Of a stretch of 58,804 nucleotides of DNA, positions 51,840-58,804 are shown piece by piece. The notes beneath the pieces were generated by a model that was given only the letters and a program-made list of their open reading frames with translations, had not been told where the DNA came from and did no database searches. The stretch spans positions 1-58,804 of the forward strand of contig JAEYTY010000099.1 in assembly GCA_023433775.1 (NCBI GenBank), read 5' to 3'. Source of the DNA: Pseudomonadota bacterium (GTDB taxonomy: Bacteria > Pseudomonadota > Alphaproteobacteria > Rhizobiales > Devosiaceae). Position 1 is the first letter of the stretch, and the number at the start of each line of letters is the position of its first letter. The translations under genes were made by a program, and so were the position numbers.

Positions 51840-53282
51840 ATGGTTGGCGTCGACTATGCAGCGATCTTCGAGGCGCTGCCCAGTCCCTTCATGCTTCTGG
51901 ACAGAGACCTGCGTTATGTCGCGGCCAACCACGCCTATCTCGCGACCGTAGGGCGCGGAATTGAGGAACTACGGGGGCAATTTCTCTTCGATGTTTTTCC
52001 CAATCCCGGCGAGAGCGGCCAGCGGCTGCGGGAGTCGCTTGAGCGCGTGGTGGCGCGCGGCGAGACAGATACGCTGGCCTATCTGGCCTATCCCATTACC
52101 GACAAGGAAGGCGTGACCAGAAATCGGTACTGGACGGCAGTGCATGTGCCGCTGTTCGATGCGGATGGGCGTGTGCAATTCGTCATGCAGAATACGGTGG
52201 ATGTCACAGAGTTCGCGCGCATTCGGGAAGCGGCGTCGCTGCCCTTCACGTCGCTTTCGGCGGAAACGCGACTGATTGAGCGGGCGCGCGAGGCTGAATC
52301 AGCCAGTGCCAATTTTCGCCGGCTATTCCAGCAGGCCCCAGCCTTTTTCGCGGTTCTGTCCGGGCCCGAACATGTTTTCACCTTCGCCTCGGATTCCTAT
52401 ATTCGGCTGATCGGTGGCCGCAATGTTGTGGGGATGACCGTCAGCGCAGCCCTGCCTGAAGTGTTGGACCAGGGTTTCGTGGAACTGCTGGATCGTGTTT
52501 ATCGCGAGGGCCATGTGCATCAGGCAGAAAGCGCCATGCTCATGCTGCAGCGGAAGCCGGATCAACCCCCGGAAGAAACCTTTCTCGACTTTTCCTACAA
52601 TCCCATTCGCGACGCGGAAGGCAAGATCATCGGCGTCTTCGTGCAGGGCATGGACCGGACCGAGGCCGTCCGTGCAGCGCGGCGGCAGCGTCTGCTGATT
52701 GATGAGCTCAATCATCGCGTCAAGAATATGCTGGCGACAGTACAATCCATCGCCAACCAGACGTTGAGGCTGACGCCAGACCCGGCAGAGGCGCGCAAGG
52801 CGTTTGAAGCGCGCATCATGGCGCTCTCCAATGCCCATAGCCTGTTGAGCGACCGACAGTGGGACGATACCGAAATCGGAGCGCTGCTGTGCAAGGAGCT
52901 GAGCGCCTTCGGCGAGGATCGCGTGCACCACGAAGGCCCATCGCTGATGCTGAACGCCAAGGCGACCATGGCGTTGGCATTGGTCATCCACGAGCTGGCG
53001 ACAAATGCTGCCAAGCATGGCGCGCTTTCCGTTTCAGAAGGCAGGCTGAACGTGTCGTGGCGGCGCGAAAATGATGGCCAGCTGGTAATCGAGTGGCGCG
53101 AGGTCGACGGGCCGAAAGTGGTCGAGCCAACGCGGCGCGGATTTGGATCGCGCCTGTTACAGACGGTGGTGACGGGCGAGCTCAGCGGAGAGCTCGATAT
53201 GCGCTATCACCCTACCGGTTTCGCGGCCCGGCTCAGTATTCCATCCGAAGCTTTCGAACAGAAGAGTTCTGAATTTGTCTAG
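51840..53282 (+). CDS. PAS-domain HWE/HisKA_2-type sensor histidine kinase
   Basis: A 480-residue soluble kinase. Two PAS domains lie at about 5-125 (FEALPSPFMLLDRDLRYVAA) and 155-275 (RRLFQQAPAFFAVLSGPEHV). The phospho-acceptor region is LIDELNHRVKNMLATVQSIA with His292, typical of HWE/HisKA_2 kinases of alphaproteobacteria. The ATPase part has ALALVIHELATNAAKHGALS and RRGFGSRLLQTVV. No membrane segment, so it senses a cytoplasmic signal such as light or redox state; PAS cofactor residues cannot be assigned. It overlaps the receiver gene by 8 bp. Confidence 0.92.
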   Translation: MVGVDYAAIFEALPSPFMLLDRDLRYVAANHAYLATVGRGIEELRGQFLFDVFPNPGESGQRLRESLERVVARGETDTLAYLAYPITDKEGVTRNRYWTAVHVPLFDADGRVQFVMQNTVDVTEFARIREAASLPFTSLSAETRLIERAREAESASANFRRLFQQAPAFFAVLSGPEHVFTFASDSYIRLIGGRNVVGMTVSAALPEVLDQGFVELLDRVYREGHVHQAESAMLMLQRKPDQPPEETFLDFSYNPIRDAEGKIIGVFVQGMDRTEAVRAARRQRLLIDELNHRVKNMLATVQSIANQTLRLTPDPAEARKAFEARIMALSNAHSLLSDRQWDDTEIGALLCKELSAFGEDRVHHEGPSLMLNAKATMALALVIHELATNAAKHGALSVSEGRLNVSWRRENDGQLVIEWREVDGPKVVEPTRRGFGSRLLQTVVTGELSGELDMRYHPTGFAARLSIPSEAFEQKSSEFV

Positions 53283-53649
53283 TTCGCAGGCGCGCCGGAT
53301 ATTCATCGTCGAAGACGAAACGCTGGTTCTCATGAACCTTGAGGACATTTTGCTCGACCTGGGCTGCATCATTGCCGGGCAGGCGATGCGCCTGGCCGAG
53401 GGTGAGCGGCTGGCAGAGACCATAACCTTGCCTGACGCAGCCATTCTTGACGTCAATATCGGCGGCAAGCAGGTGTTTCCGATTGCCCAGATATTGCAGC
53501 GGCGCGGCGTGCCGATGATCTTTGCGACGGGCTATGGCGTGAGCGGGCTGCCCGAAGAATGGCGGCTCTACCCCGTAATCGCCAAGCCCTATAGCCGCGA
53601 CGATGTCGCCAGGGCATTGCAGACTATCGCGGCGGCACCAGCACCTTAG
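53275..53649 (+). CDS. Single-domain response regulator
   Basis: A 124-residue lone receiver. RRIFIVEDETLVLMNLEDIL holds the acidic residues, Asp59 in AAILDVNIGGKQVF is the phospho-acceptor, and VIAKPYSRDDVARAL holds the Lys. There is no output domain. No in-frame ATG is available near the start, so translation probably begins at the TTG at 53275, inside the kinase gene, with AAGAG upstream. Probable partner of the HWE kinase, as is common for such pairs. Confidence 0.88.
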   Translation: MSSSQARRIFIVEDETLVLMNLEDILLDLGCIIAGQAMRLAEGERLAETITLPDAAILDVNIGGKQVFPIAQILQRRGVPMIFATGYGVSGLPEEWRLYPVIAKPYSRDDVARALQTIAAAPAP

Positions 53650-53813
53650 TGTCGCGCAGCGCAAGATCATCTCAGCGGCGTCTTGCCGGTGAATGCAACC
53701 TCTTTACCTTTGCATGGCAGATTGGTGAAAAGCCTTGGGTTTTGGCGGTTTTCTTGCAATAAGCTGAACCCCAAGGCAGAAGGCCTGACATTGCACGCGT
53801 TCTGGGGGAATGC

Positions 53814-54149
53814 ATGAAGACGATTGTGACGGGGGTGGTGCTCTTGGGCTTTGCCCTCGCCGTTCCGGCGATGGCCGCACCTGGACAATGTTCGCTCACC
53901 GGTTTTGATACTTTCGACTGCGATGTGGCGATGGATGGCGGCGGGCTGACTTTTGGCCTTCCCGATGGGCAGATTTTTGCCTTCGCGCTGGTGGCCGAAG
54001 AAGAAGGCCAGGGCTACATGATCGCGGCGGATACAACGCCGGGCCAGCGGCCGACCGAACTGGGCGTGTTCCGTCCGGTCGAAGGCGAGGCCGGCTGTTG
54101 GCTGGGCGAGCGCGACGGCGTAAAGTTCTGCGCTTCGCTGGCGCAGTAA
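53814..54149 (+). CDS. Small secreted protein with four cysteines
   Basis: A 111-residue protein with a signal peptide (MKTIVTGVVLLGFALAVPAM, cleavage near AMAA). The mature part is acidic with Cys in GQCSLTGFDTFDCDVAMDGG and in EAGCWLGERDGVKFCASLAQ, which could form two disulfides. The family is not recognised. It stands alone, 38 bp before the hydrolase gene. Confidence 0.7.
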   Translation: MKTIVTGVVLLGFALAVPAMAAPGQCSLTGFDTFDCDVAMDGGGLTFGLPDGQIFAFALVAEEEGQGYMIAADTTPGQRPTELGVFRPVEGEAGCWLGERDGVKFCASLAQ

Positions 54150-54186
54150 TTCAAGACTGGCTCCTGCCGGCTTTCCGGGTTCGGAC

Positions 54187-55029
54187 ATGAGCGACGATCA
54201 TTTCACCATTGAGATTGGCGGCGCGCGGCTTGCGGGCTGGGCCGTGGGCGAAGGCCTGCCGGTGGTGTTCCTCCATGCCGGGGTCTGCGATACGCGCATG
54301 TGGCGCGCGCAGATGGACGAGGTGGCCGAGGCCGGCTGGCAGGCGCTTGGCTATGACCGGCGCGGCTATGGCCAGACGGACAGCGCCGACGAAGATTTCA
54401 GCCATGTCGATGACCTCGAAGCGGTGCTTGATGCACGCGGCATTCATGCCGCCGTGCTGGTGGGCTGTTCGATGGGCGGAGGGCTGGCGGTGGATTTTGC
54501 GCTGCGCCATCCGGGTCGGGTCATCGGGCTGGTGCTGATCGGCACATCGATCACCGGCGCGCCATGGACGGCGACGGCGGAAGAACAGTTCATCGAGATG
54601 GCCGAGGAGGACGCCTGGGAGCGGGGCGATATCGACCTGCTCAACAAGGTGCAGGCGCATGAATGGCTCGATGGGCCACGAGCGCAAAGCGGACGTGTTG
54701 GTGGGGCTGCTCGCGAGCTGTTTCTCGACATGAACAGCATCATTCTGCGCAAGCCGAAATTGCGCGATGGCGAGCGTCCGCCCGATGCGTGGAGCCGCAT
54801 GGAGACGGTGAATACGCCAACACTGCTGATGGTGGGGAACGAGGATTTTTCGGCGCTGATCGAGCGGCACGAGACGCTCTCCGAGACCATGCCAAACGCC
54901 TTTGCCGTGGTGCTGGACGGGGCTGCGCATATTCCCAGCGTGGAAAAGCCGGAACTGGTCAATTCGCTGCTGATCGAGTTTCTCGACGCCTTGCTTGGCG
55001 ACGAAAGCGACGAAGAATCAGAGGATTAG
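54187..55029 (+). CDS. Alpha/beta-fold hydrolase
   Basis: A 280-residue enzyme. The nucleophile elbow is VGCSMGGGLA with Ser95; the oxyanion-loop region is VVFLHAGVCDTRMW; GYDRRGYGQTD is the usual strand-4 loop. The acid is probably the Asp in VGNEDFSALIE and the base the His in DGAAHIPSVEKPE. The last residues are very acidic (GDESDEESED). Esterase, lactonase or C-C hydrolase activity cannot be told apart. Confidence 0.88.
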   Translation: MSDDHFTIEIGGARLAGWAVGEGLPVVFLHAGVCDTRMWRAQMDEVAEAGWQALGYDRRGYGQTDSADEDFSHVDDLEAVLDARGIHAAVLVGCSMGGGLAVDFALRHPGRVIGLVLIGTSITGAPWTATAEEQFIEMAEEDAWERGDIDLLNKVQAHEWLDGPRAQSGRVGGAARELFLDMNSIILRKPKLRDGERPPDAWSRMETVNTPTLLMVGNEDFSALIERHETLSETMPNAFAVVLDGAAHIPSVEKPELVNSLLIEFLDALLGDESDEESED

Positions 55030-55059
55030 CGGCAGTTTTCGTCGCATTTCTGGTTCAGT

Positions 55060-55136
55060 TCGCAATCTGATTCAAGAAACTCACAGGGTGATTCAGGTGC
55101 TTCAGCATCTGAATCAAAAGGGTCGCAATCTGATTC
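55060..55136. repeat. Four GANTC sites at exact 21-bp spacing in degenerate repeats
   Basis: GATTC or GAATC begins at 55069, 55090, 55111 and 55132, a constant 21-bp step (two helical turns). TCGCAATCTGATTC occurs twice (55060-55073 and 55123-55136), and TGATTCAG pairs with CTGAATCA (55089-55096 and 55109-55116). GANTC is the CcrM methylation site of alphaproteobacteria. The region lies between two convergent genes, 55030-55240, and holds no ORF I would call. Confidence 0.6.
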
Positions 55137-55240
55137 CGTAGTTGGCTCCAAGCCTTTGATCGGGAATCGCTTTTTGCCGGTGAGTGCGGCGCCTCCCCGG
55201 AGCCTAAAGGCCCCGGGTTGCTGATTGCGGAATTTTTGCC

Positions 55241-55672
55241 TCAGACAGCGATGATGCCGTCGAAATGCTTGTCCAATTGCGGGGTGGGCAGGTTGGTGAG
55301 GTCCTTGTCGAGTTCGGCGACAATTGCCTTTTTGACATGGTCGGACATGACCTTGCGCAGATTGCCCAGTGCGATAGGGGCGGCAGCGATGACGAGGCGG
55401 TCAAAGGCGCCGTCGAGCGCCTTGCGGTCGAGGACGCTGGCCACCGAGCGCACGAATTCGGCTTCCCGGTGTTCGACGGGATCGGTGCTCGGCTCCATGG
55501 CGCCGCGCTGGGCGCGGCCGGGTCGGTCGGCATTGATATCCTGAGACTGCAGCGGTTCGATGGACCAGTCGAGGCCCTTCACCATGGTCAGCCCCTTGCC
55601 GGGGCCATTGTGCTCCAGCACGCGGGCCTGCGTGCCATCGGCGATCAAGATCCAGGTGACGGTCTTCTTCAT
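55241..55672 (-). CDS. Host attachment protein family (baeRF/Host_attach-like)
   Basis: A 143-residue cytoplasmic protein. WILIADGTQARVLEHNGPGK at the N-terminus and RLVIAAAPIALGNLRKVMSD in the second half match the small family named after an Agrobacterium plant-attachment locus. It belongs to the eRF1/Rossmann-like baeRF group. Biochemical role unknown. GAGGAG lies 6 nt before the ATG. Confidence 0.85.
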   Translation of the reverse strand: MKKTVTWILIADGTQARVLEHNGPGKGLTMVKGLDWSIEPLQSQDINADRPGRAQRGAMEPSTDPVEHREAEFVRSVASVLDRKALDGAFDRLVIAAAPIALGNLRKVMSDHVKKAIVAELDKDLTNLPTPQLDKHFDGIIAV

Positions 55673-55849
55673 CTGCTGCTCCTCTCGTTGTGGACTTGTA
55701 TGAGCGCGACGGTCTGGTCGCGGCTCTCAAGTCCAACGTCCAAGTGAGTCAAAAGGTTGGCCCCAGCCATCATCTTTGCAAGTGCGTGCGATCACAAAGT
55801 CTGATTGGCGGGATTTAATTCAGGCTGCTAAGGAGGATAGGCGCCCCGT

Positions 55850-56812
55850 GTGGCGCGGAGCGTTTCCATGACACTGCCTGAACAGGCGCCCGAGCTTGCC
55901 ACTCCCGCAGCTCCGGTCCTGATCCCCGACCCTGCCGAAACCCGCAAAGGCGTGATTTCCGCGCTGGGTGCCTATCTGCTCTGGGGCTTCCTGCCGATCC
56001 TGTTCCGCCTGCTGGAACCGGTCGGGTCCATCTTGATCGTTGCCGAACGGACGCTGTGGTCACTGGTCTTGCTGGCAGTGATCCTGGCCTTTACCGGTGG
56101 TTTTGCGGAAGCGCGCAGCATTCTGACGGATTGGCGCAGGATGCGGGTCATCGCTTTTTCGGCGGTGCTGCTGGTCAGCAATTGGCTGCTCTATGTGTGG
56201 GCGGTCGAGACCGGCCAGGTGCTGGAAGCCAGCTTCGGCTATTTCATCAATCCGCTGGTCAATGTCGCCATCGGCATGGTGTTCTTGGGTGAGCGGCAGA
56301 ACCGCTGGCAGGCTATTGCCATTGCCATTGCGTGCCTCGCCATCCTCATTCAGGCGATCGGGCTGGGGCGCATTCCCTTCATCGCGCTGGGGCTGGCGTT
56401 TTCGTTCGGCTTTTACGGCTTTATCCGCAAGACGGCGCAGGCGGGGCCGGCGACAGGGCTGTTCACGGAATCAATCGTGGTGGCGCCCGCCGCGCTTGGC
56501 TATGTGCTGTTCAACCTCGCGACCGAGGGCATCGGTGTGCATGGCGATCCGGGGCTGTTGCTGCTGCTGGTGCTGACGGGCCCAGCTACGGCTGTACCGC
56601 TGCTGCTGTTTGCCTATGGCGTGCGCAGGCTGCGGCTGACGACCATCGGGATGCTGCAATATCTCGGCCCGAGCATCCAGTTCCTCATCGCCATTTTCAT
56701 CTTTGGCGAACAGCTCAACATGACGCTGCTGCTGAGCTTCGCGCTGATCTGGCTGTCGCTGGCGGTGTTCAGCTATGACAGTTTCCGTCGGAGACAGCGG
56801 GTGCCGGTTTGA
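55850..56812 (+). CDS. rarD: RarD-type EamA/DMT-superfamily transporter
   Basis: A 320-residue inner-membrane protein with about ten hydrophobic segments in two EamA repeats. GVISALGAYLLWGFLPILF, ERTLWSLVLLAVILAFTGG, VSNWLLYVWAVETGQVLEAS, FGYFINPLVNVAIGMVFLGE and LQYLGPSIQFLIAIFIFGE are the RarD landmarks. Substrate unknown. AGGAGG (55831-55836) favours the GTG at 55850 over the ATG at 55868, though the 13-nt gap is long. Confidence 0.9.
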   Translation: MARSVSMTLPEQAPELATPAAPVLIPDPAETRKGVISALGAYLLWGFLPILFRLLEPVGSILIVAERTLWSLVLLAVILAFTGGFAEARSILTDWRRMRVIAFSAVLLVSNWLLYVWAVETGQVLEASFGYFINPLVNVAIGMVFLGERQNRWQAIAIAIACLAILIQAIGLGRIPFIALGLAFSFGFYGFIRKTAQAGPATGLFTESIVVAPAALGYVLFNLATEGIGVHGDPGLLLLLVLTGPATAVPLLLFAYGVRRLRLTTIGMLQYLGPSIQFLIAIFIFGEQLNMTLLLSFALIWLSLAVFSYDSFRRRQRVPV

Positions 56813-56819
56813 GGTGGGT

Positions 56820-57722
56820 TCACGGATCGCCAAGATCGCCTTTTGCAAAGGCGATGTTGCGATAGCAGGCATTTGCTTCGGTGGGTATCTGGCCGCGGTA
56901 CAATCCAAAGTGGAGTTGCGCTCCCTGCATCGGATATCTCGGATTCCTGCCACTGGTGTCGAGAGTCTGCTCACCGTCGATATAGATACGGAACCAGCTC
57001 TGACCGTCAGTCGCCGGGTGAAATACCAGCCTGATACTATGCCATTTTCCAGGCCAGTCTCCGCTGAGCACGGGCACCATTTCAAGCTCGCCGCCGGCCG
57101 TGAGCACAATACGTTCGCCGATCGTGCTCAAGTTCATGCCGCCGCCGGAGCCTCCTCGATGTATCTGAAATATGATGCCGGCTGTTGAACTGTCGACCAT
57201 CATATCGAAATCAACCGTATAGGTGGCGTCGGGTTTAAGTTCTTCTCTTGCCTGGATTTCTGCGCGTTGCTTGCGCAAGGGAAAGCCATATTGCCGCTCA
57301 TTTGCGCTGCCGCTGTTCTGATAATTCACAGGGTCATAGTCGCCCTTGCGCACCGTAAAGCAGACTTTGGTAGGGTCCTCAGGGAACAGCGTGTAACTAT
57401 GCTCGCCAACGAAGCCGCGACCTACGTTCTCAAAACGGAGACCACGGGCCTTTGGCATTTGCGGCTCCATGATGCCCCGCAGTTCTTTAATCGTTTCGGA
57501 GTTGATCGGCAGGTCCAGTGGCAGGCCTCGATGCTGCAGGAAAGCTTGCCACGCCTTCATCGTACCGGCGCCGGCCACCCCATCGACGGGGCCAGCATCA
57601 AGCGACATGGAATTGAGAAGACGTTGTGCCTCAGCAACCTGACCTGCGGCTGGTAGCGCCAGTGTCATGCTGGAGATGATGATAAAAACATATGAAATCA
57701 ATATTCGGCTTGTATACATCAT
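56820..57722 (-). CDS. Secreted polysaccharide-lyase-like protein with N-terminal peptidoglycan-binding-type domain
   Basis: A 300-residue protein with an N-terminal signal segment (ILISYVFIIISSMTLALPAA). Residues about 25-75 resemble a peptidoglycan-binding helix bundle (QRLLNSMSLDAGPVDGVAGA, then GTMKAWQAFLQHRGL). Residues about 95-300 look like a jelly-roll of the heparin-lyase-I-like type (YTVDFDMMVDSSTAGIIFQI; GKWHSIRLVFHPATDGQSW; AQLHFGLYRGQIPTEANACY). GGGAG 7 nt before 57722 fixes the start. Convergent with rarD, 7 bp apart. Activity and substrate are not proven. Confidence 0.75.
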   Translation of the reverse strand: MMYTSRILISYVFIIISSMTLALPAAGQVAEAQRLLNSMSLDAGPVDGVAGAGTMKAWQAFLQHRGLPLDLPINSETIKELRGIMEPQMPKARGLRFENVGRGFVGEHSYTLFPEDPTKVCFTVRKGDYDPVNYQNSGSANERQYGFPLRKQRAEIQAREELKPDATYTVDFDMMVDSSTAGIIFQIHRGGSGGGMNLSTIGERIVLTAGGELEMVPVLSGDWPGKWHSIRLVFHPATDGQSWFRIYIDGEQTLDTSGRNPRYPMQGAQLHFGLYRGQIPTEANACYRNIAFAKGDLGDP

Positions 57723-57823
57723 GATCAATCTCCCAATAGAAATCATGTGCATTTACTTTCCATGCGCCTCCGTCCTTGGCAAGGGTTGATGTATCACTGA
57801 CGGAATAGCCAGTGAAATCTGTG

Positions 57824-58717
57824 CTAGTTCTTATGGACTGCGCGGATCACCTCGGCGATGCGCTCGAAGGTGGCCGTGTAGGGTGTCGCCTCGCGCCACA
57901 CCAGCGACAGCATCCGGCCAGCGCCGGGGGCGGTGAGGCGGTGGATGGCGATGCGGGGGTCGCTCGCCTCCTTGCGCAGCGCGATTTCAGGCAGGAGCGT
58001 GACGCCCTGACCATTGGCGACGAATTCGACAATGGTGGAGAGCGAGGTCGCGGCAAAGGTGCGGGCGCTTTTCTCGCCATCAAGGCGACAGGCCGAGATG
58101 GTCTGGTCGCGGAAGCAATGACCCTCATCGAGCAGCAGGATGCGTTCGGGCGCCAGCGTCGCCAGCGATACAGGGCTGGCGGTTTCTTCGCCAATACCGG
58201 TTGCGAGCACGAATGGATCGTTGAACAGCGGCACGGCAACAAGCTTTGGCCCGTTGGCGGGCAGGGCGGTGGCGATCAGCGCCAGATCGAGGCTTCCATC
58301 CTCCAGTCCGCCTAGCAGGGCTTCGGTGCGGCTTTCGCTGATGGTGAAGCGGAGGTCCTTGAGGTCGCGTTGCAGGGCAGGGAATATTTCGGGCAGCAGA
58401 TAGGGCGCAACGGTAGGGATAAGGCCGAAGCGCAGCGTGCGCTCAGGCGTGCCTTTGTGGGCCAGAGCGAAAGTTTCGACGGCGTCGGCAGCCCCCACCG
58501 CGTTTTCGGCCAGGGCGATGAATTCGCGGCCATAGGGCGTGAGGCGCACGCCGCTTTTCAGACGGTCGAAAATCGCCGTGCCGCAATGGGCTTCGAGCGC
58601 CATGATCTGCTGGGAAAGGGCTGGCTGGGACACGGCGCAGAAATCCGCCGCGCGGCCAAAATGGCCGGTGCGGGCCACGGCCAGCGCGTAGCGCATTTGT
58701 TTCAGCGACAGGGTCAT
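57824..58717 (-). CDS. oxyR: OxyR-type LysR-family regulator
   Basis: A 297-residue regulator. The winged HTH (LSLKQMRYALAVARTGHFGR, then AADFCAVSQPALSQQIMALE) is at the N-terminus. The effector domain has LLLDEGHCFRDQTISACRL, where Cys201 and Cys210 lie nine residues apart exactly as Cys199/Cys208 in E. coli OxyR. This supports thiol-disulfide sensing of hydrogen peroxide. Its usual divergent target (katG, ahpC or similar) would lie right of the window. Confidence 0.92.
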   Translation of the reverse strand: MTLSLKQMRYALAVARTGHFGRAADFCAVSQPALSQQIMALEAHCGTAIFDRLKSGVRLTPYGREFIALAENAVGAADAVETFALAHKGTPERTLRFGLIPTVAPYLLPEIFPALQRDLKDLRFTISESRTEALLGGLEDGSLDLALIATALPANGPKLVAVPLFNDPFVLATGIGEETASPVSLATLAPERILLLDEGHCFRDQTISACRLDGEKSARTFAATSLSTIVEFVANGQGVTLLPEIALRKEASDPRIAIHRLTAPGAGRMLSLVWREATPYTATFERIAEVIRAVHKN

Positions 58718-58719
58718 GT

Positions 58720-58738
58720 CGATAAGTTTAACCTATCG
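58720..58738. promoter_or_regulatory. Probable OxyR/LysR box at the oxyR start
   Basis: CGATA-N9-TATCG, containing ATAA-N7-CTAT (58722-58736), differs by one base from the ATAG-N7-CTAT pattern of OxyR sites and has the LysR T-N11-A core. It begins 2 bp upstream of the oxyR start codon, a position that suits autorepression and divergent activation. Confidence 0.55.
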
Positions 58739-58804
58739 AGTGCTGAAGAACAATCAATTGGTCTAATGAGTGGCTGGGTCCTATAAAGCGCACAGCATTT
58801 ACAG

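Noticed and set aside
51569..51964. 131-codon plus-strand frame across the antitoxin/toxin end and kinase start
   Set aside because: Checked as a possible frameshifted toxin continuation; it shows no RelE/ParE core residues.
53732..53777. Inverted repeat GCCTTGGG / CCCAAGGC before the small secreted protein
   Set aside because: The arms are only 8 bp with a 30-nt loop and no T tract. It is not convincing as a terminator or operator.

Overview
The window is GC-rich, densely coded DNA from what looks like an alphaproteobacterium, most plausibly of the Hyphomicrobiales (a Devosia-like organism would fit). This is inferred from gene content: a rhizobial-type glycogen cluster containing pgm, an urt-ure cluster, an HWE-type histidine kinase and GANTC sites. 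I see no rRNA, tRNA, CRISPR array, insertion sequence or prophage. It reads as ordinary chromosome with operons of physiological genes.

Layout. 1-6.5 kb: a LysE-type exporter cut by the window edge, an ABC-F ATPase, a nucleoside hydrolase, an AI-2E-type transporter and a Kef-type K+/H+ antiporter. 6.6-17.8 kb (+): a complete glycogen operon glgP-glgB-glgC-glgA-pgm-glgX, with two gene overlaps. 17.8-32.4 kb (-): one long urea block, in transcription order urtABCDE, ureD, ureA, ureJ, ureB, a 140-aa unknown, ureC, a TPR-methyltransferase, an unknown gap, an MliC-like protein, a membrane protein, ureE, ureF, a DUF3995-like membrane protein and ureG. Urea is imported by Urt and hydrolysed by UreABC. 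Nickel supply and insertion are covered by UreJ, UreE, UreF, UreG and UreD.

32.7-37.0 kb (+): divergent from urtA lies a two-gene signalling unit. The first gene is a 1123-residue hybrid kinase whose sensor is an NCS1-type (CodB-like) permease body followed by an eight-cysteine module. It overlaps a LuxR-type response regulator. A 16-bp inverted repeat with the 7-2-7 geometry of NarL-family sites lies between urtA and the kinase. Together these suggest a dedicated nitrogen-compound sensor that controls urea use, and this is the most interesting system in the window.

37-46.6 kb: a small secreted Asn/Gly-rich protein, an XRE regulator, an outer-membrane beta-barrel protein, alanine dehydrogenase with a divergent Lrp-type regulator, and an operon of a THI5/SsuA-type ABC importer with an FdhF/YdeP-like molybdopterin oxidoreductase, preceded by a 17-bp palindrome. 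46.6-58.8 kb: a secreted zincin, a soluble chemoreceptor-like protein with reversed domain order, ettA, a toxin-antitoxin remnant, an HWE kinase with a lone receiver, a small secreted protein, an alpha/beta hydrolase, a host-attachment-type protein, a RarD-type transporter, a secreted lyase-like protein and an OxyR-type regulator whose divergent target lies beyond the right edge.
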